Positions 7,622 to 16,125 are shown, counted from the first letter of the stretch. The stretch: DNA of 21,843 bases from Thermoanaerobaculales bacterium (GCA_025456385.1 JALOKS010000016.1:1-21843), one strand, 5' to 3'. Notes: generated from the letters alone by a model not told the origin. Made by a program: numbers and translations.

Positions 7622-9678
7622 GCCGCCGCGCCCGCGGCCTCGTCGCGGCGGCTGTCGCGGCCCTGACCGTGGCGGCGGGGGCGGAGGCTCCCCGCGAGCT
7701 CTCGACCTTGTTCCCGCGCCAGGCCCCGATCTTCGTCGACGGCGCGGGCATCGCGCGCCTCGTCCTGCCGGCCGACGTGCTCGGCGCCTGCCGGGCTGAC
7801 CTCTCCGACCTCAGGGTTTTCGACCGCGCGGACCGCGAACTCGCCTTCATGGTGGACAGCGGGCGGGCGCCGGAGCGGCGGCTCGGGGTGACGGAGACCC
7901 TGACCCCCGAGGTGCTGGCCGTCGAGCGGCGGCGCGTCGACCGTGACTCCGGACCGCCCCTCTGGCAGGAGAGCTTCGAGTTCGCCCTGCCGGAGGAGGC
8001 GCCGGCCGCGGGGAGCTGGACCCTCGTGCTCGAGACCCGCCGTCCGTCCTTCGTGCGCCGGGTCGATGTCGCGCGGCTCGGGTCCGACGGCTCGCGGTCC
8101 GGCATCGTCGACGGGGGCTCGGTGTTCCGGCTCCGAGAGCCGCTCCGGGAACGGCTGGCCGTCGAGCTGCCGGCCATCGCCGTCGGCCGCCTGCGGGTGA
8201 CGCTTTCCGGAGAGGACGGCCCCTACCTCGAACCGGTGCTCAGGCTCGAGAGCTCGCGGCTGCTCGCAGGAGCGGAGCGGGCGAGCGTCACGCTCGAAGA
8301 GCGCGGTCGGCGCCGGGCCGACGGCCGCACCGTGGTCGAGCTGGACCGTCCGCGCGGCCTCCTTCCGGACCTCCTCGTGCTCGACACCGCGACGGCAGCG
8401 TTCAGCCGCCGGGTCGAGGTCTGGGACCACGGAGCCGGGGCCTCGGACGCGATGCTCGGCGGGGGGCTCGTCTTCCGCGTGACCGCCTTCGCCACTGCGG
8501 AGGAGACCTCGCTGCCGGTGGCGCCGGCGCACGGCGACCGCCTGCTGGTGATCGTCGAGGACGGCGACAGCCCGCCGCTCGAGGGTTTCGTGGTGCACGC
8601 GGTGGTGCGGCGGCCGGCGCTCCTCTTCGCGCTTCCGGAGGGCCCGCCCGGCGAGCCTGCAGGCGTCCTGCGCTACGGCGGCGGGCGCGCCTACCGCCCC
8701 CGCTACGACCTGGATGGGCTGGCGGCGGCCTTCGGGCCGGGTGCGCCCGGCGCAGCGGCCGAAGCGCTGATCGACCCGCAGCGCCTGGCGGTCGCGCGCC
8801 TCGGCCCGGCAGAGGCCAACCCGGCCTTCGACGCCGCGCCGGCGCTGACCTTTGCGCAGCGCGCCGGGGCGGCGCTCGACCGTTCGCCCTTTTCGCACCG
8901 CCGGCAGCTGCAGGTCGCGCCCTCGCCGGAGGGCCTCTCCCGGCTGCTCTTGCAGCCCGAGGACGCGGCCCTCCTCAGGCCGGACCTCGCGGACATTCGC
9001 ATCGTCGATCCCGCCTCGCGGCAGTGGGCCTACCTCCTGGAAGGCGGTGCGGAGGTCGAGACCCTGGAGCTGCCCGTCGCGGAGCGCCGCACCGCGGCCG
9101 GCGTCAGCTCGTACCGTCTGCAGCTGCCGGTCGTGCCGGCGACGGCTGAACGGCTCGTGATCGAGGTGCGCGAGCCCTTCTTCGACCGCGCGTTCGCGCT
9201 GGAGGCGGCGCTCGACCGGGATCGGACAACGACGACGACGGTGGCGCGCGGGCGCCTGGTGCGCAGGATCGGGGACCCGCGGCCGCTCGCGATCGATCTG
9301 CCGGAGGCCGCGGTCCACGGCCTGGAGCTCCGCGTCGAGGACGGCGACGACGCGCCGTTGATTGTCGACAGAGTCAGCGCCCGTTTCGTGATGGCGGCGG
9401 TCTTCTTCGCCGCCCCTGAGGGCGAGTACGAGCTCCTGCTCGGGCACCCGGACGCCGACCCTCCCCGCTACGAGCTGGCCCGGGTCCGCGACGTGGTGCT
9501 CGCGGTCGCCAGCGCGGAGGTCGCAGCGGCGCCCCTGACCGTCAATCCCGATTTCGAACCGGGCTTCGGGGCTGCCCGTCGCGGCGCCCTGCTGGAGGCC
9601 GCGTTGTGGGTGGCGATCGCGGCCCTGGTCGTGTTTCTGACCGCCCTGACCCTGCGCCTCGCCCGCCAGGAGCGCTGA
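7618..9678 (+). CDS. DUF3999 domain-containing exported, membrane-anchored protein
   Basis: A 686-residue protein starting at GTG 7618 inside the GTGA overlap with the DUF2339 stop, implying translational coupling. It begins with a signal peptide (RRARGLVAAAVAALTVAAGA), followed by PRELSTLFPRQAPIFVDGAG and a long beta-rich extracytoplasmic region. That region has two similar halves, each opening with a 'D(L)xDLR(V/I)(F/V)D' segment (ADLSDLRVFD, PDLADIRIVD) and each with a later carbohydrate-binding-like sandwich. A single C-terminal helix (ALWVAIAALVVFLTALTLRL) and a short basic tail would anchor it in the inner membrane with the bulk outside. This is the DUF3999 architecture. DUF2339 and DUF3999 genes occur together in other Gram-negatives, so the pair probably forms one envelope complex; its job is unknown. 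Confidence 0.85.
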   Translation: MSRRARGLVAAAVAALTVAAGAEAPRELSTLFPRQAPIFVDGAGIARLVLPADVLGACRADLSDLRVFDRADRELAFMVDSGRAPERRLGVTETLTPEVLAVERRRVDRDSGPPLWQESFEFALPEEAPAAGSWTLVLETRRPSFVRRVDVARLGSDGSRSGIVDGGSVFRLREPLRERLAVELPAIAVGRLRVTLSGEDGPYLEPVLRLESSRLLAGAERASVTLEERGRRRADGRTVVELDRPRGLLPDLLVLDTATAAFSRRVEVWDHGAGASDAMLGGGLVFRVTAFATAEETSLPVAPAHGDRLLVIVEDGDSPPLEGFVVHAVVRRPALLFALPEGPPGEPAGVLRYGGGRAYRPRYDLDGLAAAFGPGAPGAAAEALIDPQRLAVARLGPAEANPAFDAAPALTFAQRAGAALDRSPFSHRRQLQVAPSPEGLSRLLLQPEDAALLRPDLADIRIVDPASRQWAYLLEGGAEVETLELPVAERRTAAGVSSYRLQLPVVPATAERLVIEVREPFFDRAFALEAALDRDRTTTTTVARGRLVRRIGDPRPLAIDLPEAAVHGLELRVEDGDDAPLIVDRVSARFVMAAVFFAAPEGEYELLLGHPDADPPRYELARVRDVVLAVASAEVAAAPLTVNPDFEPGFGAARRGALLEAALWVAIAALVVFLTALTLRLARQER

Positions 9679-9690
9679 GCGCTTTGTGGC

Positions 9691-9718
9691 TTGCGATTCA
9701 CCGAGTTTGAGCTATCCT
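9691..9718 (+). promoter_or_regulatory. Sigma70-like promoter for the TonB receptor
   Basis: TTGCGA (9691-9696) and TATCCT (9713-9718) are separated by 16 bp, about 45 nt before the ATG at 9763. It lies directly after the DUF3999 stop, giving the receptor gene its own transcription unit. Recognised by eye only. Confidence 0.5.
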
Positions 9719-9762
9719 CGATCCCCGGTATGAGACGACACAGCGACGAAGGGGAGGTGCTC

Positions 9763-12090
9763 ATGGCGAGCGAGTGGGTACAACGTGTGCGCAGGATGAC
9801 GCTGATCGTGGTGGTTTTCGGCCTGGCCGCGGCCGGGACGGTCGTGGCTCAGGAGGCGCCTGCGGAGCCTGCTGAAGCCGCACAGGAAGAGGCCGGCGCC
9901 GCGCCGGTGATGGTCGGTGAGATCACGGTGACCGCGCGCAAGGTCGAGGAGAACATCCAGGAGGTGCCGATCTCGATCTCGACCCTGCAGGGCGAGGACC
10001 TGGACATCCTGACCACCGGCGGCGCAGACGTGCGTGCGCTGTCCGGCCGGGTCCCCAGCCTGGTGATGGAGTCGTCCTTCGGCCGTGCCTTCCCGCGCTT
10101 CTACATCCGCGGGCTCGGCAACCCGGACTTCGACCTCAACGCGTCGCAGCCGGTGTCGATGATCGTCGACGAGGTCGTGCTCGAGAACCCGATCGTCAAG
10201 GGCATGCCGCTCTTCGACATCCAGCAGGTCGAGGTGCTGCGCGGCCCTCAGGGCACCCTCTTCGGCCGCAACACCCCGGCGGGCATCGTCAAGTTCGACA
10301 CCGTCAAGCCGTCGCAGGAGTTCGACGCCTACGCCAAGGTGGCCTACGGCACCTACGACACGCTCGACGTCCAGGGTGCGGTCGGCTTCGCCCTCTCGGA
10401 CACCTGGTCGGCGCGCGTGTCGGCCCTCTACCAGTCGCAGAGCGACTGGGCCGAGAACGCCTACGAAGCCGGCCCCGAGGACGAGCTCGGCGGCTACGAC
10501 ACCAGCGCCTGGCGCGGCCAGCTGCTGTGGGAGCCCAACGAGAAGTTCTCGGCCCTCTTCAACCTCCACGGCTGGGACGTCGACGGCACCGCGCGCATTT
10601 TCAGGGCCAACATCCTCGAGGTGGGCACCGGCAACCTCGTCCCGGGCTTCGATCAGGAGGTGATCTACCACGACGGCCGCAATGTCCAGGAGATCGGCTC
10701 CCTCGGCGGCGTGCTGAAGCTCGACTACGACTTCGGCGGCGCCACCCTGACCTCGGTCACCGGCTACGAGAGCATCGACGACATGTACAGCCGCGGCGAC
10801 ATCGACGGCGGCTACGGCGCCGTGTTCCTGGGTGAGGGCAACTACGGCCCTGGCTTTATCGCGTTTGCGGCCGAGTCAGCGGACGGCATCCCGAACCTCG
10901 ACCAGTGGACGCAGGAGATCCGGCTGGCGTCGAACGGCGGCGAGACCTGGAGCTGGCTGGTCGGCGCCTTCTACTTCAACGAGGAGCTGCGGGTCGAGAG
11001 CTTCAGCTACGACAGTCTTGCCGACGGTGCCGACGACGGTTTCGCCTACCAGGAGCAGGAGGCGGACTCCTACGCCCTCTTCGGCTCGATCGACTGGCGG
11101 CTCGCCGACCAGTGGACCCTCACCGCCGGCCTGCGCTTCTCGAGCGACGACAAGGACTTCATCGCGCAGCGACTGCAACCCTTGTTCATCAACAACCTGC
11201 TGTTTGGAACGGGCCCCTCGGTCGTGATCGCGGAGCACGTCGAGGACGAGAACCTCAGCTGGGACCTCAGCACGGTGTACAGGGTGAGTGAGACCTTCAA
11301 CGTCTACGGTCGGGTGGCGACCGGCTACCGCGCGCCGTCCATCCAGGGCCGGATCCTGTTCTGCACCGACATCGACGGCACCGACCCCGACACCAACTGC
11401 GTCACCACCGCCGACACCGAGACGATTCTCTCCTTCGAGGCGGGCATCAAGACGATCCTCGCCGAGAACAGGCTGCGCTTCAACCTCACCGGCTACGTCT
11501 TCGAGGTGAGCGACCAGCAAGTGACGGCGGTCGGCGGCGTGACCAACACCGCGCGCCTGTTGAACGCGGACACGACCGAGGGCTACGGCCTCGAGACCGA
11601 CATCCAGTGGACGCCGACCGGCCACTGGCTGATGACCTTCGGCGCGAGCTGGAACCCGACCGAGATCGACGACCCGAACCTGCGCATCGCGGCCTGTGCG
11701 GGCGGCTGCACGATTACGGACCCGATCGACGACGAAGGTTTCGTGCTGCTCGACGGCAACCCGCTGCCGCACGCCCCCGAGGTGATCTTCAACGGCATCA
11801 TCAACTGGCGCTCGAACCCGGCGAACAAGGGGCTCTTCGCGACCCTCGACTGGGCCTACTACTCGGAGAAGAACTTCTTCCTCTACGAGTCCGAGGAGTT
11901 CAAGGACGACAGCTTCGAGCTCGGCCTGCGCCTCGGCTACGCCTTCGCCCAGGGCAAGTACGAGGTCGCCCTCTTCGGCCGCAACATCACCGACGAGATC
12001 AACGTCCGCGGCGGCATCGACTTCAACAACCTCACCGGCTTCACCAACGACCCGCGGATCGTCGGCGTCGAGCTCCTCGCGCGCTTCTGA
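9763..12090 (+). CDS. TonB-dependent outer-membrane receptor
   Basis: A 775-residue receptor that uses TonB/ExbBD energy to bring a ligand across the outer membrane. ATG 9763 follows GGGGAGG at 5 nt spacing, so the frame upstream to 9691 is not used. A signal peptide (RMTLIVVVFGLAAAGTVVA, cleavage before QEAP) is followed by an acidic linker and the TonB-box-like GEITVTARK. The plug domain has EVPISISTLQGEDL, YIRGLGNP and the very conserved VEVLRGPQGTLFGRNTPAG. The rest is a 22-strand barrel ending DPRIVGVELLARF with a terminal Phe, as outer-membrane proteins do. The class is the iron-complex/unknown-ligand type abundant in sphingomonads and other oligotrophs; the ligand cannot be named. It has its own promoter and terminator and converges on the MMPL gene. 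Confidence 0.95.
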   Translation: MASEWVQRVRRMTLIVVVFGLAAAGTVVAQEAPAEPAEAAQEEAGAAPVMVGEITVTARKVEENIQEVPISISTLQGEDLDILTTGGADVRALSGRVPSLVMESSFGRAFPRFYIRGLGNPDFDLNASQPVSMIVDEVVLENPIVKGMPLFDIQQVEVLRGPQGTLFGRNTPAGIVKFDTVKPSQEFDAYAKVAYGTYDTLDVQGAVGFALSDTWSARVSALYQSQSDWAENAYEAGPEDELGGYDTSAWRGQLLWEPNEKFSALFNLHGWDVDGTARIFRANILEVGTGNLVPGFDQEVIYHDGRNVQEIGSLGGVLKLDYDFGGATLTSVTGYESIDDMYSRGDIDGGYGAVFLGEGNYGPGFIAFAAESADGIPNLDQWTQEIRLASNGGETWSWLVGAFYFNEELRVESFSYDSLADGADDGFAYQEQEADSYALFGSIDWRLADQWTLTAGLRFSSDDKDFIAQRLQPLFINNLLFGTGPSVVIAEHVEDENLSWDLSTVYRVSETFNVYGRVATGYRAPSIQGRILFCTDIDGTDPDTNCVTTADTETILSFEAGIKTILAENRLRFNLTGYVFEVSDQQVTAVGGVTNTARLLNADTTEGYGLETDIQWTPTGHWLMTFGASWNPTEIDDPNLRIAACAGGCTITDPIDDEGFVLLDGNPLPHAPEVIFNGIINWRSNPANKGLFATLDWAYYSEKNFFLYESEEFKDDSFELGLRLGYAFAQGKYEVALFGRNITDEINVRGGIDFNNLTGFTNDPRIVGVELLARF

Positions 12091-12113
12091 TCACGGGCCG
12101 CGCCCAGAAACAG

Positions 12114-12139
12114 AGCCGCCCTCCGGGGCGGCTTTTTTT
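12114..12139 (+). terminator. Rho-independent terminator of the TonB receptor gene
   Basis: AGCCGCCC (12114-12121) pairs with GGGCGGCT (12126-12133) around a TCCG tetraloop and is followed by six or seven T. It begins 24 nt after the receptor stop codon. Confidence 0.93.
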
Positions 12140-12148
12140 GCGTCGTTG

Positions 12149-12175
12149 GAACGTTCGAACGTTTGAACGTTGAAC
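12149..12175. repeat. GAACGTT short tandem repeat (about 3 units)
   Basis: GAACGTT occurs at 12149-12155, 12157-12163 and 12165-12171, spaced by one C or T, followed by GAACC. AACGTT is itself palindromic, so the tract can pair with itself on either strand. It begins right after the receptor's terminator. Confidence 0.85.
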
Positions 12176-12228
12176 CTTCAATCGTTGGGCTCATCCGGAA
12201 TTGCATGGAATGCAGGAGCTTAGACCCG

Positions 12229-12317
12229 CGTCCGAGTCCGCGTCCGAATGACAGCGACAGTCTCAGTGGCAGTTTCAGTGTCCGAGGGCCGCGTCCGTGG
12301 CAGCGTCCGTGGCAGCG
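12229..12317. repeat. Degenerate GTCCG/GGCAG repeat tract with a 12-bp perfect duplication
   Basis: GCGTCCGA recurs at 12229 and 12241, then mixed ACAG/CAGTGGCAG/CAGTGTCCG units. It ends with GCGTCCGTGGCA twice in tandem (12291-12302, 12303-12314). It looks like a slippage-expanded, decayed simple repeat with no coding signature. Confidence 0.7.
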
Positions 12318-12384
12318 AGCAGGCGGCGCGACCGCGGCATGGCCACCCCGGAGTCGTTCACACGGAACGATTCGAGGGATCGAT

Positions 12385-12522
12385 TGAACCACAGAGGCAC
12401 GGAGAACACAGAGAAGCCACAAAGAAAGATCATGACCTCGCTCGAAGACGATCTCTGGGTGGTCCTGCGATGGGTCGGGAACCCTCTGTGCGGCTCTGTG
12501 CCCTCTGTGCCTCTGTGGTTCA
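12385..12522. repeat. Long imperfect inverted repeat made of CACAGAG-like units
   Basis: The left arm (about 12385-12425) begins TGAACCACAGAGGCAC, and the right arm (about 12482-12522) ends with its exact complement GTGCCTCTGTGGTTCA. Past these 16 bp the arms stay similar (ACAGAG units every 8-10 nt) for about 40 bp in total. A loop of roughly 55 nt separates them. The element could fold into a long hairpin as RNA or DNA. The same CCACAGAGGCAC-type wording recurs in intergenic DNA of unrelated bacteria as far as I recall, which suggests a mobile or convergent palindromic repeat; that is memory, not shown here. Confidence 0.85.
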
Positions 12523-12536
12523 GACGGTTGGGCGGC

Positions 12537-12568
<32 letters not shown>

Positions 12569-12604
12569 GACCGTTGCCCACCTCACGAACTCCCGGAGGA
12601 ACCG

Positions 12605-12636
12605 AAAAACCAGGGCCGCCCATCGGGCGGCCCTGG
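12605..12636 (-). terminator. Rho-independent terminator of the MMPL operon
   Basis: On the minus strand CCAGGGCCGCCC pairs with GGGCGGCCCTGG (12636-12625 with 12621-12610) around a 3-nt loop, followed by five T (the A-run at 12605-12609). It lies 43 nt beyond the MMPL stop codon. Confidence 0.93.
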
Positions 12637-12679
12637 CAACGTTCTGAAGTCCTGACGATCTAAGGTGTCAACGCCGTCG

Positions 12680-14989
12680 CTACGCTTTCGGCTTGAGCCA
12701 GCAGGTGAGTGCCGGCAGGAGCAGGATGGCGCCCGCCATGTTGAGCAGGAACATGAAGGTCAGCAGGATGCCCATGTCGGCCTGGAACTTGAGCGGGGAG
12801 AAGATCCAGGTGGCGACGCCGGTGGCCAGGGTGATGCCGGTGAAGACGACGCCGTTGCCGGTGATCTTGAGGGTCTTGCGGTAGGCCTCCTGGATGTCGA
12901 GACCCTCGGCGCGAAGGCTCTTGAAGCGGCTGTAGATGTAGAGGCCGTAGTCGACGCCGATGCCGACGCCGAGCGCCACCACCGGCAGCGTCGAGACCTT
13001 GAGCCCGATCTCGAGCATCGCCATGAGTGCGTACGAGAGAACCGAAACCAGCCCGAGCGGGATGCAGATCGCGAGTGCGGCCTTGAGCGAGCGGTAGGTG
13101 ACCAGGCAGAGGACGATCACCGCCGCGAAGACCCACAGCAGCATCGGGAACTGAGCCGCCGACACCGCCTCGTTGGTGGCGGCCATCACGCCGACGTTGC
13201 CGGTGGCGAGCCGGAACTGGAGGTCGTCGGAGCCGTGCTGGGCGCCGAAGGCCTTGACCTCGCGGACGATGCGGTCGATGGTCTCGGCCCTGTGGTCGAC
13301 GGTGTAGATGTAGATCGGCATCACGCTGCAGTCGCCGTTGAGGAGGCCGGTCGAGGTGTCGATGTAGGTGACCGACTGGGACATCATCGACTGGTTGCGG
13401 GGCAGGGCCCGCCACTCGAGGCTGCCCTCGTTCCAACCCGCATTGATGACCTTGGCGACGCCCGCGACGCCGAAGACCGACTGCACCCCGGGCACGTTCT
13501 TCATGTGCCACTCGAAGTTGTCGATGATCGTCATGGTGTCGTACTCGGTGCAGGCCTCGGGGTCCGACTCGATGATGACGGTGATGACGTCGACGCCGAT
13601 CGAGAAGTGGGAGGTGATGACGTCGGTGTCGATGTTGTACACCGAGTCCGCCCGCAGCTCGGGGACGCCGGCGTGGAGATCGCCGATCTTGACCTGGGTC
13701 GCCTTCCAGCCGCCGACCACGAACAGCACCGCCGCGACGGCGATGACGACCGCGGCCCGGCGCGGGGTGGCGACCGTGGCGAGGGAGCTCCACACCCGCG
13801 ACATGCGATCGGCCCGGAGGTGCAGGCGCTCGAGGTCGATGTGGCCGGGGTGGACGTAGGACAGCAGCACCGGGATGAGAATCAGGTCGGTGAGGATGAT
13901 GACCCCGACGCCGAGGCTCGCGGTGATCGCCATCTCCTGGATCATGCGGATCTCGATCAGCATGATGGTGATGAAGCCGATGGTGTCGGTGAGGAGGGCG
14001 ATGCCGCCCGGCACGATGAGGCGGCGGAAGGTCGTGCGCGCGGCCGGCAGGCTGTCCGCGCCGTCGAAGACCTCCGCCCGGAAAGCGCTCACCATCTGGA
14101 CGCCGTGGCTGACGCCGATCGCGAAGACCAGGAAGGGGACCAGGATCGACATCGGGTCGATCCCGAAGCCGAAGAGGGTCAGCAGCCCGAGCTGCCAGAC
14201 GACCGCCATCAGGGCGCAGCCGACGATGGTCGCCGTCAGCTTGAAGCTCTGCGAGTAGGAGTAGACGAAGATGGCGGTGATGAGGAACGCGATCAGGAAG
14301 AAGAGAACCACCCGTGTGGCGCCCGAGGCGATGTCGCCGATGACCTTGGCGAAGCCTATGATGTGGTAATTGAAGTCGATACCGACATCGTGGTTCGCGT
14401 ACTTGGTGCGGATCGCCTCCAGCTGGGCCGCGACGTCGATGTAGTCGAGGCGCTCGCCGGTGTTGGGGTTGATCTCGAGGAGCTCGGCCGAGACGATCGT
14501 GGCCGAGAAGTCGTTGGCCACCAGGCGCCCCATGTAGTTCGACTTGAGGATGTTCTCGCGCACCACGGCGAGGCCTTCGGGAGTCGGCTCGAAGTCGTCC
14601 GGGATCACGTTGCCGCCCGAGATCCCGTCCTCGACCACCTCGGTGAAGCGGACGTTGGGGGTGAACAGCGACATCACCCGCGTTCGGTCGACGCCGGGGA
14701 TGAAGAACACCTCGTCGGTGATCCGCTCCAGAATGTCGAAGAAGCGCGGCGTGAAGATGTCACCGTCGCGGGCCTTGATCGCGATGACCACGCGGTTGGC
14801 GCCGCCGAAGGCGTCGCGGTGCTCGAGGTAGGTCTTCATGTAGGGGTGCTTCAGGGGCAGCAGCTTGGCGAAGCCGGCATCGATCCGGAGGTGTGATGCC
14901 TGGTAGGCCATGAAGACCGTCAGCAGGCTGAAGATGGCGACAACCACGCGCCGGTTGTTGAAGATGGCATTCTCGATCCAGGTGACCAT
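12680..14989 (-). CDS. MMPL/RND superfamily transporter
   Basis: A 769-residue inner-membrane protein of the RND superfamily (MMPL domain, COG1033-like predicted exporters). ATG 14989 follows GGAGGGAGG at 5 nt. It has the duplicated RND plan: helix 1 (VVVAIFSLLTVFMAYQ, near residue 15), a periplasmic domain to about 230, five helices (about 235-385), then helix 7 (RRAAVVIAVAAVLFVVG), a second periplasmic domain and five C-terminal helices. The second half carries the proton-relay type GVDYGLY (D680, Y681); the equivalent place in the first half is GVSHGVQ (S294, H295). These proteins move lipids or hydrophobic molecules between membrane and periplasm. It is the last gene of the DUF1302-DUF1329-YCF48 block, 16 nt after the propeller gene, which suggests a working partnership. 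Substrate unknown. Confidence 0.92.
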   Translation of the reverse strand: MVTWIENAIFNNRRVVVAIFSLLTVFMAYQASHLRIDAGFAKLLPLKHPYMKTYLEHRDAFGGANRVVIAIKARDGDIFTPRFFDILERITDEVFFIPGVDRTRVMSLFTPNVRFTEVVEDGISGGNVIPDDFEPTPEGLAVVRENILKSNYMGRLVANDFSATIVSAELLEINPNTGERLDYIDVAAQLEAIRTKYANHDVGIDFNYHIIGFAKVIGDIASGATRVVLFFLIAFLITAIFVYSYSQSFKLTATIVGCALMAVVWQLGLLTLFGFGIDPMSILVPFLVFAIGVSHGVQMVSAFRAEVFDGADSLPAARTTFRRLIVPGGIALLTDTIGFITIMLIEIRMIQEMAITASLGVGVIILTDLILIPVLLSYVHPGHIDLERLHLRADRMSRVWSSLATVATPRRAAVVIAVAAVLFVVGGWKATQVKIGDLHAGVPELRADSVYNIDTDVITSHFSIGVDVITVIIESDPEACTEYDTMTIIDNFEWHMKNVPGVQSVFGVAGVAKVINAGWNEGSLEWRALPRNQSMMSQSVTYIDTSTGLLNGDCSVMPIYIYTVDHRAETIDRIVREVKAFGAQHGSDDLQFRLATGNVGVMAATNEAVSAAQFPMLLWVFAAVIVLCLVTYRSLKAALAICIPLGLVSVLSYALMAMLEIGLKVSTLPVVALGVGIGVDYGLYIYSRFKSLRAEGLDIQEAYRKTLKITGNGVVFTGITLATGVATWIFSPLKFQADMGILLTFMFLLNMAGAILLLPALTCWLKPKA

Positions 14990-15005
14990 GGCCGCCTCCC
15001 TCCGC

Positions 15006-16049
15006 TCAGTGCGCGTCCGCGGTGAGCTCGCTCAGGGTCTTGACGGCGACCCCGAACTCGCCCACCAGCAGGAGCGACCCGTCAGCTGTTTCAGTGACCG
15101 CCTGGATCCCGCGGCGATTGAGGTGCTGGTAGCGCGTGAACGTGCGCCCGTCGTCCGTCGACACCAGGACCGTGCCGCCCAGACCGACGATGACGACCTC
15201 CCCGCTCGCGAGGCGCGCTGCGTCGGTGAGCATCGCGACCGTCCCGGTGTCGATCTGCTGCCAGGTCTCGCCGGCGTCCTCCGAGCGGTAGAGGTGGCCG
15301 CGGAGGCCGAACAGGAGCAGGGCTTCGTCGGCCAGAGGGAGCACGCCGAAGAAGGACCCGTCGTACGGGGACGGCAGGTCGTTCCAGGTCAGGCCGTCGT
15401 CGTCCGAGCGGTAGGCCATCCCCGCCTCCGCCGCCAGGTAGAGGGTTCCGTCGTCGGCGGCCCGGATCCGGTGCAGGTGGAAGTCATCCTCGCCGATCGG
15501 CGAGAAATCCCAGCTCAGGCCCGCGTCCTCGGTCACGAGGAAGGTCCCGTAGGCGCCGACGGCGTAGCCGGTCTCGGCATCGGCGAACCAGACGTCGAAG
15601 AGCGGCGCCTCGTCGTCCGGCGCCCAATTGACCCGCTCCCAGGTGGCGCCGCCGTCGCCGGTGCGCAGGATCACCGAGTCGTGCCCTGCGGCCCACCCGA
15701 GGCTGGCGTCGTGGAAGTACACGCCGGTGAGCGTGGACCTGGTGGGGACGATCCGCTGCTCCCAGGTCGCGCCGTTGTCCTTCGACACCAGCACATGGCC
15801 CCGTTCGCCGACCGCCACCAGGGCCTCGCCCGCCCGTGCCGAGTCCAGGAGCAGGGACCTGGACGCGAGAGGGGCGATCTGGGACAGGTCGACAGGGTCG
15901 TCCTCCTGGGCCGCGGCCGGAGCAGCGGCGGCCGTCACGAAGACCAGCACGAGCACCAGCAGCCACGGCTTCAGACACTGACGAGTGAGCCGCGGTCGAG
16001 GGGAGCCCAGCGCGTGGGCAGGCGAATGAGTCGAAGGCCCTGAAACCAT
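15006..16049 (-). CDS. YCF48/BNR-like beta-propeller, exported
   Basis: A 347-residue protein with a signal peptide (LKPWLLVLVLVFVTAAAA, cleavage near APAAAQ) and six Asp-box repeats: SKDNGATW, TGDGGATW, TEDAGLSW, SDDDGLTW, SEDAGETW and STDDGRTF. It also has the YCF48-type LGWAAGHDSVILRTGDGG and TGYAVGAYGTFLVTEDAG. The family includes the photosystem II assembly factor Ycf48/HCF136, but propellers of this kind in non-photosynthetic bacteria are common and mostly of unknown role. Here it lies between the DUF1329 gene and the MMPL gene, so a periplasmic adaptor or scaffold for that transporter is likely (inference). The start is uncertain: ATG 16049 gives a long 25-residue n-region, with GGGAG about 9 nt upstream. 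A terminator-like hairpin precedes it. Confidence 0.85.
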   Translation of the reverse strand: MVSGPSTHSPAHALGSPRPRLTRQCLKPWLLVLVLVFVTAAAAPAAAQEDDPVDLSQIAPLASRSLLLDSARAGEALVAVGERGHVLVSKDNGATWEQRIVPTRSTLTGVYFHDASLGWAAGHDSVILRTGDGGATWERVNWAPDDEAPLFDVWFADAETGYAVGAYGTFLVTEDAGLSWDFSPIGEDDFHLHRIRAADDGTLYLAAEAGMAYRSDDDGLTWNDLPSPYDGSFFGVLPLADEALLLFGLRGHLYRSEDAGETWQQIDTGTVAMLTDAARLASGEVVIVGLGGTVLVSTDDGRTFTRYQHLNRRGIQAVTETADGSLLLVGEFGVAVKTLSELTADAH

Positions 16050-16090
16050 CTGTCACGCTCCCGTCGCGAGTCGGCGACGCCGACGTGGAG

Positions 16091-16125
16091 TCAAAGAAAA
16101 GGACGGGCCGCTGCCGGCCCGTCCT
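16091..16125 (-). terminator. Terminator-like hairpin between DUF1329 and YCF48-like genes
   Basis: On the minus strand AGGACGGGCCG (16125-16115) pairs perfectly with CGGCCCGTCCT (16110-16100) around a 4-nt loop, followed by TTTTCTTTG. It starts 17 nt after the DUF1329 stop and ends about 40 nt before the propeller ATG. No promoter is visible in that gap, so partial readthrough, giving lower expression of the last two genes, is the likely effect. Confidence 0.85.

Noticed and set aside
9691..9762. Upstream TTG start for the TonB receptor
   Set aside because: The region reads as promoter, and a strong GGGGAGG precedes the ATG at 9763 that begins a normal signal peptide.
12665..14896. 743-codon plus-strand open frame opposite the MMPL gene
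   Set aside because: Asp/Glu/His-rich low-complexity shadow; the minus strand encodes a full RND transporter with ribosome site and terminator.
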